Source: Paraburkholderia diazotrophica | GTDB taxonomy: Bacteria; Pseudomonadota; Gammaproteobacteria; Burkholderiales; Burkholderiaceae | Direction of reading: 5' to 3' | Assembly: GCF_900108945.1 (NCBI RefSeq) | Contig: NZ_FNYE01000035.1 | Location: 20,969-84,968 of the forward strand | DNA length: 64,000 bases | Translations under genes and position numbers: made by a program | Part shown: in pieces, positions 43,974-52,575 of the stretch | Layout: the number at the start of each line of letters is the position of its first letter | How positions within the stretch are numbered: position 1 is the stretch's first letter | Notes under the pieces: generated by a model | Seen by the model: the letters and a program-made list of their open reading frames with translations, nothing else | Databases searched by the model: none | Told to the model about the DNA's origin: nothing

Positions 43974-45647
43974 TCAGAACCACAGCGTCGCCCGCACGAC
44001 GAGCCCGCGCGCACGCGCGGCCGATGTCAACGGCAGCCGATATTGCACGGTTAGCTCGGCCCAGCTTGCAGGCGCGCTATATCGACTCTCGCGAAACCAG
44101 AAGCGGAACTGAACGCCGGGACCGATACCGATAGCCGTCTGATCCGTCTGGCGATTATCGTGATCGCCCGCCAGGGCAACGTGCGGGTACACGGTGAGGT
44201 GATCGCTGATCGATGGCAGCGACCACGTATGACCATAGCGGAGTTCCGAATAGAGTATGTACCGGCCTTGCTTGAAGAAATAGTCAGCTTCCGCATAGAC
44301 CTGCCAACTGCGCCAGCTCGGTTCGGTCACCATGAGATCAGTGCCTGCCTCCGACGAATAGCCAAGCCGCACTAACCAGTCGTTCACCGACAGGCTGCCG
44401 ATGCGGACCAGCCGCTCGCCGGAGATGACGAGATTCTGGCTCGCGAGCGGCTTGTAACGCGCTCCGACAGAACCCTGCACCGTCGGCATACCCGTCACGT
44501 TGCCTGCGCCATCGTAGGCAGTGCCGTAGGCACGGGTAAAGAACTGCAGGATTCGCCCGTTGTCGTAGCCAATGCCAGGCGGCTGCCAATATGCCTCGAT
44601 GCCCGGCTGCAGCACATCGATCGTACCCGCCTGACTGAATGCCGATTGCTGATAGGGCAAGCTGAGCACAAAGCCCCACCTGCGTTCCAGTTGCTGGATC
44701 TCCCGGCGATATCCGAAGCGGCGCTGGTCATCGAAGGTGCGCTCGGCGTCGTCGGCGTCCAGGCTGTGCTTGAAGTCTGCGATTGCCTCATCATTCCCGC
44801 CGAGCCGCTTGGCGGCGTACGCAGCATCGGCATAGTTTCCGGCATTTCCCGCTCCGCCCGCGAAACCCTGCCTGAACGCCTCGAGTGCTTCACTATCCTT
44901 TTTTTCCCGCAGCAAATCGTAGGCCTTTTGCAGCGTTTTCCGGGCCGTGTCGTCTTCCGGCTCTGGCTGCTGCGCAAACGCAATCACCGACGCTGCACTC
45001 TGTTTTTCCTCTTCCGTCGACGCGCGGCTTTGGGCCAGTTGCGCCGCCTGAATCGCACCGGCACGGTCACCGTTACGCAAGCGCAGTTGCGCAATTCGAA
45101 GCTGTACCGCGCTGTCCGGTTCGCTTTCAAGAGGAGCAAGCGCCCTGGCGGCCTGATCGGGTTCGTGCGCGGCGAGCGCGGCGTCGCTCCAGGCAAGACG
45201 AAGATTGCGCTCTTCCGTGACGTTCCATCCGCCCTTCTGCAACGCTGCAGCGAAGTCGCGCGAAGCGACGTCATTGCGGCCCTGCTTCTGTGCGAGAAAA
45301 CCGTGTTGTGCGAGAACCCGGCCATCCCCCGGGAAGCGTTGCAAGAGCGCCTCGGCCTGTGCATCGGCCTCAGCAATCTTCCCTTCCCGGACGTACACGT
45401 CGAGCAGCAGCAATCCAGTCTGACGACTCCCCGGCTGCGCCTTGACAGCCCCTAACGCAAACCGTTCGGCGCGCGGCAGATCTCCGGCAGCAATCGCCTT
45501 ATACGCCGAGTCTGCGAGACGATAGGCTCTCGCTGTCAGCGTGTCCGTGCCGTTTGCCTGTGCATGGATTGCGATCGACATCGCGACTGCCAGCCCGCCG
45601 GTACGGACTAGCAGCCGCTTTAAATTTCGCGGCATTTTGGTTTTCAC
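43974..45647 (-). CDS. nfrA: NfrA-like outer-membrane exopolysaccharide export protein (phage N4 adsorption protein A type)
   Basis: A 557-residue exported protein. The GTG start at 45647 has GGGGGAG five bases upstream; a signal peptide of about 32 residues follows. Residues 40-300 form TPR-like helical repeats (e.g. LADSAYKAIAAGDLPRAERF), and the last 220 residues are beta-barrel-like, ending in LVVRATLWF with a terminal aromatic, as in NfrA_C. E. coli NfrA, the outer-membrane part of the N4 receptor system, is longer (about 990 residues). It is 17 bases after nfrB and one operon with wecB and nfrB. Most likely it exports the polymer made by NfrB. Confidence 0.85.
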   Translation of the reverse strand: MKTKMPRNLKRLLVRTGGLAVAMSIAIHAQANGTDTLTARAYRLADSAYKAIAAGDLPRAERFALGAVKAQPGSRQTGLLLLDVYVREGKIAEADAQAEALLQRFPGDGRVLAQHGFLAQKQGRNDVASRDFAAALQKGGWNVTEERNLRLAWSDAALAAHEPDQAARALAPLESEPDSAVQLRIAQLRLRNGDRAGAIQAAQLAQSRASTEEEKQSAASVIAFAQQPEPEDDTARKTLQKAYDLLREKKDSEALEAFRQGFAGGAGNAGNYADAAYAAKRLGGNDEAIADFKHSLDADDAERTFDDQRRFGYRREIQQLERRWGFVLSLPYQQSAFSQAGTIDVLQPGIEAYWQPPGIGYDNGRILQFFTRAYGTAYDGAGNVTGMPTVQGSVGARYKPLASQNLVISGERLVRIGSLSVNDWLVRLGYSSEAGTDLMVTEPSWRSWQVYAEADYFFKQGRYILYSELRYGHTWSLPSISDHLTVYPHVALAGDHDNRQTDQTAIGIGPGVQFRFWFRESRYSAPASWAELTVQYRLPLTSAARARGLVVRATLWF

Positions 45648-45664
45648 GCAGCTCCCCCTGACTT

Positions 45665-47602
45665 CTAAAAGCGCGCTACGCGCCGACTACTATCGCCGGC
45701 GCTGCGACTCCGTTCTAATTCGTCAAAGCGCGCATGCCGCGCCAGTTCAGCAGTGAGGTCGAAATCGCTTGCAATAAAGTAAGCGACATTGGAGGGCACG
45801 CCACGCTTCACGATCTCCCGCTCATCTTCCGAAAGCGGACTTCCGACTGCGACGTTCAATGTGCCGTCGTCCGAGACGGAAAATGGGACCGCCCGATACG
45901 CGTGCTGCAATTCGAACGCCAACGTTTCAGAAAAGTGTCCCGCAGCAACATTGTTCAGGCTGACCCGCGGCAAGTCAGCCTGATCTGCTAAAGCATCGGC
46001 GAGCGTCTCAGTGCTAATCGCGTCGCTTTCGACGAGCAGTTCACCCAGACGCTTGCCGGAGCTAGCCTGGCGCGTGAGGTACTCCTCCACTTGCGCCGTA
46101 CTGAGCAGGCCCCATCCGACAAGGATTTCGCCGAGCTTGCGGCGCGCCTTACCGAGCTCCTCACTCGACAGGTAGGTGTGGCTCGTCTTGTCCCAGGCAA
46201 TCGGCTTGCCGGTCGCGAGATGTTTTAGAAAGATTCGCCACGCGCGGCAGACAGCAAAGAAGTTGATGAAATTGTTTACGAAGATGCGCGGCACCGAAAG
46301 GAGCCCCTGTAACGGCCCATTGAGCTTGCTGACGAAGTAGTAGCGTTCCGCGAGCCGCACGAAGAGCAATGCCGCATTGACCGATAGAAGCGGATACAGC
46401 CATGTGTCCAGCACGCTGTTTGACATATCGGCGGGCGCCGCAGACAACGTCGCATGCAGGGAAGCAAGCACGAGATAGTTGAGCAGCACCACGTAGGCGA
46501 TCACAGATACGATCGACGTCACCATGCCTTTGCGATCGCGGAAAAACATGTAGCGTGTCCAGAAATTCCCTTGCCACCGCAACTGCTGCCAACCCTGAAA
46601 CGCGATGCCGAGAATCCAGCGCGCGCGCTGACGATACGCCGTACGGAACGTGCTCGGAAAATACTCGCGTGTCGCCAGCAGATTGCTCGCTGAAGCGCGC
46701 CGGATAGCACGGCTTGCAGTGTCGCCGGTCGCGGCTTCCGTCATCGGGAAATGAGCGAACATCTCCTTCATTCCCAATGCTCTTAGTCGAAAGCTGAAGT
46801 CGTAGTCTTCAGTCAACGAGTCGGTGTTGAAGGGGCGACCTTCGCGTTCCGCCATCACCGCCTCGATCGCGCGCCGACTGTAGCAGGACGCGACACCCGC
46901 CCCTGGAACGACGCCCGTCAGCCTCTGTCGCGTCGGCATATCCTTCTGATGGGTTTCACTAAAGTCGTCCATGTAGGTGCCGGCAACGAACTCGCTCCAT
47001 TTGCGCGGCAGCGAGAGGACAGGCAACTGAACCAGGTCGTGTTCCGCGATCGCATAGTTGAAGTACTTGAGCTCGATTGGATGAATGACATCCTCGCAGT
47101 CGTGCATCACAACGCCCGCAAAGCTAATGTGATGCGTTTGCTCGTAGCGAAGAATCGCTGCAATGATCCAGTTGAGGCAGTCGGCCTTGCATGTCGGCCC
47201 ATCATTCAGGTCCGTCGCACGAGTGACACGATGTGGATAACGACGCACCATGCGCTCGACCTCCGACGTCGTCTCGGCATCGTTGTGATAAGTCCCGACG
47301 AAAATCACATAGCGCTCGTACTCCATGGTAGAGAGTGTGTTTTCGATCATCCTGGCGATGACATCGTATTCCTTCCAGGCAGGCACCATGATCGCGAGGT
47401 ACTTCTCTTCTAGCGAGCGCAATTGCGCCACATCGATCGAAACCGATTTCTTCCCGCTAAGGAATCTTTTTATCTGGAATAGCCAGTAATACGAATCCAG
47501 CATGAGATCGTCGACTGTGCTGATGAAAATCACCACGGCAGTCAACAAAGCCACTATATTCAGTACCTCGAAGTACCAGATCCACATCGGATTCGCGTGC
47601 AT
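45665..47602 (-). CDS. nfrB: NfrB-like glycosyltransferase with C-terminal MshEN c-di-GMP domain
   Basis: A 645-residue inner-membrane polymerase. One N-terminal helix (8-30) precedes a GT2 catalytic domain with DCED at 168-171, TEDYD at 264-268 and QRARW at 325-329, followed by further membrane helices up to about 455. Residues 487-625 are an MshEN domain: two 24-residue repeats, 489-512 and 518-541, separated by five residues, each opening with [RK]LGE and ending in Q. That spacing is the known c-di-GMP-binding pattern; the second repeat has Asp527 where Gly is usual. E. coli NfrB makes a ManNAc-type polymer under c-di-GMP control. The wecB neighbour supplies UDP-ManNAc. Confidence 0.9.
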   Translation of the reverse strand: MHANPMWIWYFEVLNIVALLTAVVIFISTVDDLMLDSYYWLFQIKRFLSGKKSVSIDVAQLRSLEEKYLAIMVPAWKEYDVIARMIENTLSTMEYERYVIFVGTYHNDAETTSEVERMVRRYPHRVTRATDLNDGPTCKADCLNWIIAAILRYEQTHHISFAGVVMHDCEDVIHPIELKYFNYAIAEHDLVQLPVLSLPRKWSEFVAGTYMDDFSETHQKDMPTRQRLTGVVPGAGVASCYSRRAIEAVMAEREGRPFNTDSLTEDYDFSFRLRALGMKEMFAHFPMTEAATGDTASRAIRRASASNLLATREYFPSTFRTAYRQRARWILGIAFQGWQQLRWQGNFWTRYMFFRDRKGMVTSIVSVIAYVVLLNYLVLASLHATLSAAPADMSNSVLDTWLYPLLSVNAALLFVRLAERYYFVSKLNGPLQGLLSVPRIFVNNFINFFAVCRAWRIFLKHLATGKPIAWDKTSHTYLSSEELGKARRKLGEILVGWGLLSTAQVEEYLTRQASSGKRLGELLVESDAISTETLADALADQADLPRVSLNNVAAGHFSETLAFELQHAYRAVPFSVSDDGTLNVAVGSPLSEDEREIVKRGVPSNVAYFIASDFDLTAELARHARFDELERSRSAGDSSRRVARF

Positions 47603-47710
47603 TTTCCTTCATCCCCGTTTTTTTCAGCTTCTCCGCGAAGCGCGTCCCGTCTCGCCGGGCTAAATTTCCCGGCGTAGCAGGATCTCTCTGAGCATGAAAC
47701 GCGTGCCTTG

Positions 47711-48931
47711 CTAACTGGCGCGCAGTGCCTGAAGGCCCGACACCATCCCCGACACCATTGCACCCTGTACAGCAGCGGCGAATGGAAAATGGCTCTGCGA
47801 ACTCACCGCCGGCAATCGTAAGAGCGCATCGACGATCTTCTCGCTCGCATGCCCGTCTCCATATGGATTGGCCGCATGCGCCATGGCGCCGTACTGAGTC
47901 GAGCTGTCGAGCAGCACACGGGCCTCATGAACGATGCGCTCGGTGTTCGTGCCAACGAGCCGCGCCGTTCCCGCCGACACCGCTTCGGGACGTTCCGTGG
48001 TATCGCGTGTGACCAGAACGGGCTTGCCAAGCGCGGGGGCTTCCTCCTGAATGCCGCCCGAATCCGTCACGATGAGATACGCGCGCGACATCAGAAAGAC
48101 AAAGGGCAAATAGTCCTGAGGCTCGATAAGGTAAATGTTGGATTGTCCCGCGAGAATTTCCTGCACGGGCGCCCGGACATTCGGGTTGAGATGGACGGGG
48201 TACACCAGCTGGATATCGTCGTGGCATTGAGCCAGCTCGCGCAACGCCTGGCAGAAATGCCGGAATGGTTCGCCAAAGCTCTCGCGCCGATGCCCTGTGA
48301 CGAGGACAAGCCGCCGCCGCGGGTCCAGGAACGGATAACGTGCGGCGATGCTTTCCGCAAGAACGGGATCGTCGTCCAGGCGGTCTTTGACCTGCAGCAG
48401 GGCATCGATGACGGTATTACCCGTCAAGACCACATGCGCGTCTGGTACGCCTTCGCCAAGCAGATTGCGCTTCGCCATTTCGGTGGGTGCGAATAGCCAC
48501 GACGATACTGCGTCGGTCACCCGTCGGTTGAGTTCTTCCGGCCAGGGGGACCATATATTGCCGGTTCGAAGTCCTGCTTCGACATGGCCAATCGGAATGT
48601 GACGATAAAATGCGGCAAGGCTCGCTGCGAGCGTCGTTGTGGTATCGCCATGTACCAGTACGACATCGGGCTTGCTGGTTTCATACACTGCGCCAATTCC
48701 CTGCAAGATGCCTGAAGTCAGATCGCTTAGCGTCTGGCCTTTGCGCATGACGTTCAAATCGAAGTCCGGCTCTATGTCGAACAGTTCGAGTACCTGATCG
48801 AGCATCTCGCGGTGTTGAGCCGTCACGCAGACCTGCACGTTGATATCGTTTCGGGCCGCGAGCGCACGCACTACGGGCGCCATCTTGATGGCTTCTGGCC
48901 GTGTGCCGAACACAGTTAGCACTTTTTTCAT
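47711..48931 (-). CDS. wecB: UDP-N-acetylglucosamine 2-epimerase
   Basis: A 406-residue enzyme that interconverts UDP-GlcNAc and UDP-ManNAc. It has the N-terminal VFGTRPEAIKMAPV, the catalytic HVEAGLRT and PEELNRR stretches, GHRRESFG and the C-terminal TDSGGIQEEAP/RDTTERPEA nucleotide-binding segments of WecB. The last 30 residues (from PAVSSQSHF) are a short extension beyond the usual 375-residue length. The ATG at 48931 has AGAGG upstream; an earlier in-frame start is unsupported. It heads the wecB-nfrB-nfrA unit, 108 bases before nfrB, giving the polymerase a dedicated sugar supply. Confidence 0.95.
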   Translation of the reverse strand: MKKVLTVFGTRPEAIKMAPVVRALAARNDINVQVCVTAQHREMLDQVLELFDIEPDFDLNVMRKGQTLSDLTSGILQGIGAVYETSKPDVVLVHGDTTTTLAASLAAFYRHIPIGHVEAGLRTGNIWSPWPEELNRRVTDAVSSWLFAPTEMAKRNLLGEGVPDAHVVLTGNTVIDALLQVKDRLDDDPVLAESIAARYPFLDPRRRLVLVTGHRRESFGEPFRHFCQALRELAQCHDDIQLVYPVHLNPNVRAPVQEILAGQSNIYLIEPQDYLPFVFLMSRAYLIVTDSGGIQEEAPALGKPVLVTRDTTERPEAVSAGTARLVGTNTERIVHEARVLLDSSTQYGAMAHAANPYGDGHASEKIVDALLRLPAVSSQSHFPFAAAVQGAMVSGMVSGLQALRAS

Positions 48932-50005
48932 GTCATCCTCTATGCACTGTCGAACTACGCTGATCGCACTCCCGTGCGCGACTCGATACCACAATCACCT
49001 GCTCATGCCAGGCCCCGCACCGCAACGCAGTTGCTCATTGCGATTTCCATGGCTTTACCGATCTCTGCGGAGATGAACATCCAATGCGAGACAGTTGTCG
49101 GCTATCCCTCGTGAGAGGAAAAACCTCTTCAATACGCAAACAGTCGCTAACCACAGACTTCATACTCGACGTCTCGTTGAATCCCATCTGTTGGGTCACG
49201 CACAATTATTTCGTAATTCGTTGCGTCTTCCTCAACATTGACGATATGTGAACTGTGAACCGGCGCGAGTTTTCTCGTGAAGTTGCGGCGATCCGGTACA
49301 TCACGCATCGGCCCGTTCCGGGCGAAACGCAGATGCAAACGCACCGCCTCACTGACGGTCTGAATCGCTGTCAGTCGTAGATGGTCTGGCGAGAAAAGAG
49401 ATTGCGGCCTAGTTGAGAAGATGAAGACGAGCGCCGCATCAACCGCATCGCATAGTCCTCAATCGAGTTGATATGCATAGGCGAGCAAACAGCACGCGGC
49501 TTGCGACTCGACGGTGAAAGCGCTTTCACATCGGAACACACGTACGAGTCCATGCCCTCGGAAGGCTGATTAAACACCTACTCCAATTCGAATAAGGCAA
49601 ACGCGGAAACGGTTATGCCTTTACTTAAAGTCGAATTTCACAAAAACGCTAAACCAGAACCATCTCGAAACCAGCATCGGGTTAACGCTTGTCGAATGGT
49701 CAATAGGCAGTATCGAGTTCATCAAAATTGACCACGTCTCATTTGCATTGTGTTGTTTCGTGCATGTCGCACTGGTGGTCCGAGAAATTCGACCGAAGCG
49801 AAAGCCGGATACGCCTGCAAACTCATCTTTCTCTCCGCAATCGAAGCTATAAGAACAGCAAGACGGAGCCCCGTACCGATACAAACGTTTGCCGAAAATA
49901 ACGGCTGACGGAACGCCGGGTCAACGAACCCGAGAGACGCTGCGACCTCAGCACCGAACCATGTCGCGTTAACCCTGTACGCGTTCAACGTTGGCCGGAG
50001 ATGTT
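48932..50005. other. Long AT-richer intergenic region of the exopolysaccharide locus
   Basis: About 1.07 kb between the divergent wecB operon and the plus-strand genes, clearly lower in GC than its surroundings, especially 49.6-50.5 kb. It presumably holds both promoters. An inverted repeat ACTGAC/GTCAGT lies at 49352-49357 and 49371-49376. One weak small ORF (49147-49344) is listed separately. I see no tRNA or insertion element. Long AT-rich leaders of this type are typical of H-NS-like or MucR-like silenced polysaccharide loci. Confidence 0.5.
49147..49344 (-). CDS. Possible small hypothetical protein
   Basis: A 65-codon frame, MRLHLRFARNGP at its start and YEIIVRDPTDG near its end. The charged C-terminal half reads like a protein, but no ribosome site is clear, third-position bias is weak and no family is recognised. 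It may be fortuitous. Confidence 0.3.
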   Translation of the reverse strand: MRLHLRFARNGPMRDVPDRRNFTRKLAPVHSSHIVNVEEDATNYEIIVRDPTDGIQRDVEYEVCG

Positions 50006-50287
50006 ATGCAAAGTCCATTTAAAAACCGGATGCAAAATGCGCATGCTCCGTCTACATATAGGATCTCGAATATTTGTTCCTGTTTGAAGAATAGTGATAT
50101 ACGCAACTTGACTTCAGACGAATTAGAGTGGCTTGTAATTCGTCTATATTTTGGTATCCAAAATATATTTGCGTATCTTGCTTATGCGGCTTACCAAACA
50201 TTTCCGGCAACATACCGCGAGTATCTTCAAGACGAACGAGATCTCCATCACGTTAAAACGTGGACAAGCCGACGATTCGAAACGTAG
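50006..50287 (+). CDS. Small hypothetical protein in AT-rich DNA
   Basis: A 93-residue frame starting at 50006, with GGAG five bases upstream. The middle (NLTSDELEWLVIRLYFG, then IFAYLAYAAYQTFPATYREY) is helix-forming and amphipathic, unlike random translation. Codon use is much less GC-rich than the neighbours, suggesting recent acquisition or relaxed selection. No family recognised. It precedes the small secreted protein of the exopolysaccharide region. Confidence 0.45.
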   Translation: MQSPFKNRMQNAHAPSTYRISNICSCLKNSDIRNLTSDELEWLVIRLYFGIQNIFAYLAYAAYQTFPATYREYLQDERDLHHVKTWTSRRFET

Positions 50288-50509
50288 CCCATGCCGCGAT
50301 TTGTTCGAGGAAAGCAGAGGCGACAAAAAAGAGCGAGGAGACGAACGTTCGTCGACTGTCGATGAAACAACAAAATGGCTGTTTACAGGCTCAGAAGAGA
50401 CCCGCGTTCGGTTGCGATGAACCGCAACCTGAAAAAACACGCTCCGGCTCATATTCCTTGCTTGCTCATGGCATCACGCATTTGCATCCAATGTAAATGG
50501 AGAACTCAG

Positions 50510-50854
50510 ATGACACCGCTAAAGCTTATCGCTAGCACCGTTTTGTGTAGCACCTGCCTCTGCGCAACGTGGAGCGCTACAGCAGAAGAGATTGTCAGCG
50601 TGATGAATTCCACTGCGGTAGCGCTTCCAGGCGGGCTTTCGGTGACGCCCAATTTGCGCATTTACGGGAAAAAGCCACCCATGCCGAAACCGGGCTATAC
50701 GGTGACGCCACCCGAAAGACCCCCCGTCGTTTCCATGGTTTCACCTGGCATGCGAGATCAGGATAAGGACGATCTCGAACGGGGACATGGTCAGCGGACT
50801 GGTCAAAATATGCGGAAGTTCCTCGGCGCGGATGGTGCATTCGCTCGTCAATAA
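50510..50854 (+). CDS. Small exported hypothetical protein
   Basis: A 114-residue protein with a signal peptide (MTPLKLIASTVLCSTCLCAT, cleavage near TAE) and a short mature part rich in Pro, including GKKPPMPKPGYTVTPPERPP, then a charged C-terminus. The ATG at 50510 has GGAGA eight bases upstream. It is 25 bases before the DUF2334 gene and so probably belongs to the same operon. It may be a periplasmic or surface partner of the polysaccharide system. No family recognised. Confidence 0.65.
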   Translation: MTPLKLIASTVLCSTCLCATWSATAEEIVSVMNSTAVALPGGLSVTPNLRIYGKKPPMPKPGYTVTPPERPPVVSMVSPGMRDQDKDDLERGHGQRTGQNMRKFLGADGAFARQ

Positions 50855-50879
50855 CGACGCGCAAACAGGGAGTCTGATC

Positions 50880-52523
50880 ATGAAAAAGGTTTTGGCGATG
50901 GCTGTACTCGTCTGCACAATCTGTCTGGCGGGCGCACCGGGTCCGGTACGCGCACAATCGACGACGGCGAAAGTACTCGTGCTTTACGATGCTCCCGCCA
51001 ACGACGTCTATTCGAAACTGGGTCTTGCGTATGCGATCATGCTGCGCAACCTGATCGGCCACTTCAATGCAACGGTCGATCTCGCCCCCGTCAACAACTA
51101 CACGGCGGGCACGCTTGCGCCCTACTCCGCTGTCTTCTATATCGGCAGCTACTACGGCAATAGCACGCCCACCGCTTTCCTCTCTGACGTATCGGCGAGT
51201 ACCAAGACCGTCGTCTGGTTCAAGTACAACATCTGGAACCTCGCATGGGACCAGACGTATAACTTCACGGGGAAAACGGGCATGACGTTCTCGGGTCTGC
51301 GTGGTCTTAGCACGACGCCGTCATCGAGTAATCCGACGCCCGATTTCTTCGACACGGTCAGCTACAAGAATCTCAATATGGTCAAGTACTACTCCTTTAA
51401 TTCCACGTCGGGCACTGTCAGCGCCGACCCGGACATCGGAGTCGTAGCGATCGCGGATTCGACGAAGGCATCGACGCTTGTCACGATCAAGGACAGTCAG
51501 ACCAATGAAGTCGCGCCCTATGTCGTCAAGGCCGGCAACTTCTGGTATTTCGCCGATGTACCGTTTTCGTTCATCGGGCCGCGCGACCGCTACCTCGTGA
51601 TCTGCGACATGCTGCACGACATTCTGCAGAGCGGTGCGGCTACCAGCCATCGGGCTCTCGTGCGGCTGGAAGATGTCAGCGCGGTTACGACGGTCAGTTC
51701 AATGAAATCGCTGACGGACTACCTGTACTCCAGGAGAATTCCGTTCTCGATCGCGACAATCCCGCTGTATACAGATCCGCTCGGCGTGTACAACGGTGGC
51801 GTCCCGCAGACCATTCATCTCGCGCAGGCGACGGGATTAAGACAGGCGCTGAACTACGCACTTGCACGCGGCGGCAAGATTGTGATGCACGGGTACACGC
51901 ACCAGTACAACTCGGTTCCCGACACCGAAAATGCCGTCAGCGCAAACGATTACGAGTTCTGGTACAAGCCTGAGGAACGTCCGGTGGACGAGGACTCGAC
52001 TCAGTGGGCATCCGGCCGTCTGACGTCAGGTTTGCACGAACTTTCTCAGAGTGGCTATACGCCTTTTGCCTGGGAAGCGCCTCATTATCAGTCATCGCCA
52101 CTTGCGATCAAGGCCGTGCCGCCGCTCTTCAAGAAGACATACCAGCGTGTCGTGTACTACACGTCCGATACGCCCCAGCTCAATTCGAATGTGCCAAACA
52201 AGGACTTCGAGGTTGGCCAGTTCTTTCCGTACATCATCAGGAACGACTACTACGGACAACTGGTATTGCCCGAGAACCTTGGAAACGTCGAGTACAACAT
52301 CTGTTCCATCGACCCGTATTCGTGTCTGACATACACGGCGCAGGACATTCTGACGAATGCCCAATATGCGCTCGCCGTTCGTGACGGATTCGCGTCGTTC
52401 TTCTTTCATCCCTTCTGGCTCGAACCTGATTTAGGCCAACCCGGGCTGACGGATTTCAAGTCGATCATCACGGGGATCATGGGACTTGGTTACACCTTCG
52501 TCGATGCGAGCGCCGTGCAGTAG
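50880..52523 (+). CDS. Exported DUF2334 polysaccharide-deacetylase-like protein
   Basis: A 547-residue secreted protein. A signal peptide (cleavage near RAQS, about residue 25) precedes a roughly 230-residue N-terminal Rossmann-like domain and a C-terminal NodB-like barrel. Metal or catalytic candidates are Glu264-Asp265 in RLEDVS, His337 and His341 in HGYTHQYN, and His402 and His510 near the barrel end. DUF2334 enzymes belong to the carbohydrate esterase 4-like deacetylase superfamily. It sits beside glmS and opposite nfrAB, so de-N-acetylation of the exported aminosugar polymer is the natural guess, as PgaB or IcaB do for PNAG. Activity is not shown. Confidence 0.8.
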   Translation: MKKVLAMAVLVCTICLAGAPGPVRAQSTTAKVLVLYDAPANDVYSKLGLAYAIMLRNLIGHFNATVDLAPVNNYTAGTLAPYSAVFYIGSYYGNSTPTAFLSDVSASTKTVVWFKYNIWNLAWDQTYNFTGKTGMTFSGLRGLSTTPSSSNPTPDFFDTVSYKNLNMVKYYSFNSTSGTVSADPDIGVVAIADSTKASTLVTIKDSQTNEVAPYVVKAGNFWYFADVPFSFIGPRDRYLVICDMLHDILQSGAATSHRALVRLEDVSAVTTVSSMKSLTDYLYSRRIPFSIATIPLYTDPLGVYNGGVPQTIHLAQATGLRQALNYALARGGKIVMHGYTHQYNSVPDTENAVSANDYEFWYKPEERPVDEDSTQWASGRLTSGLHELSQSGYTPFAWEAPHYQSSPLAIKAVPPLFKKTYQRVVYYTSDTPQLNSNVPNKDFEVGQFFPYIIRNDYYGQLVLPENLGNVEYNICSIDPYSCLTYTAQDILTNAQYALAVRDGFASFFFHPFWLEPDLGQPGLTDFKSIITGIMGLGYTFVDASAVQ

Positions 52524-52575
52524 CGGACTCGATACCTGATCTACGAAAACTGACAGTTCGACATGGGAGGCGACC

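Noticed and set aside
49621..49884. An 87-codon frame in the AT-rich region
   Set aside because: Cys- and Ser-rich translation without ribosome site or structure; most likely chance.
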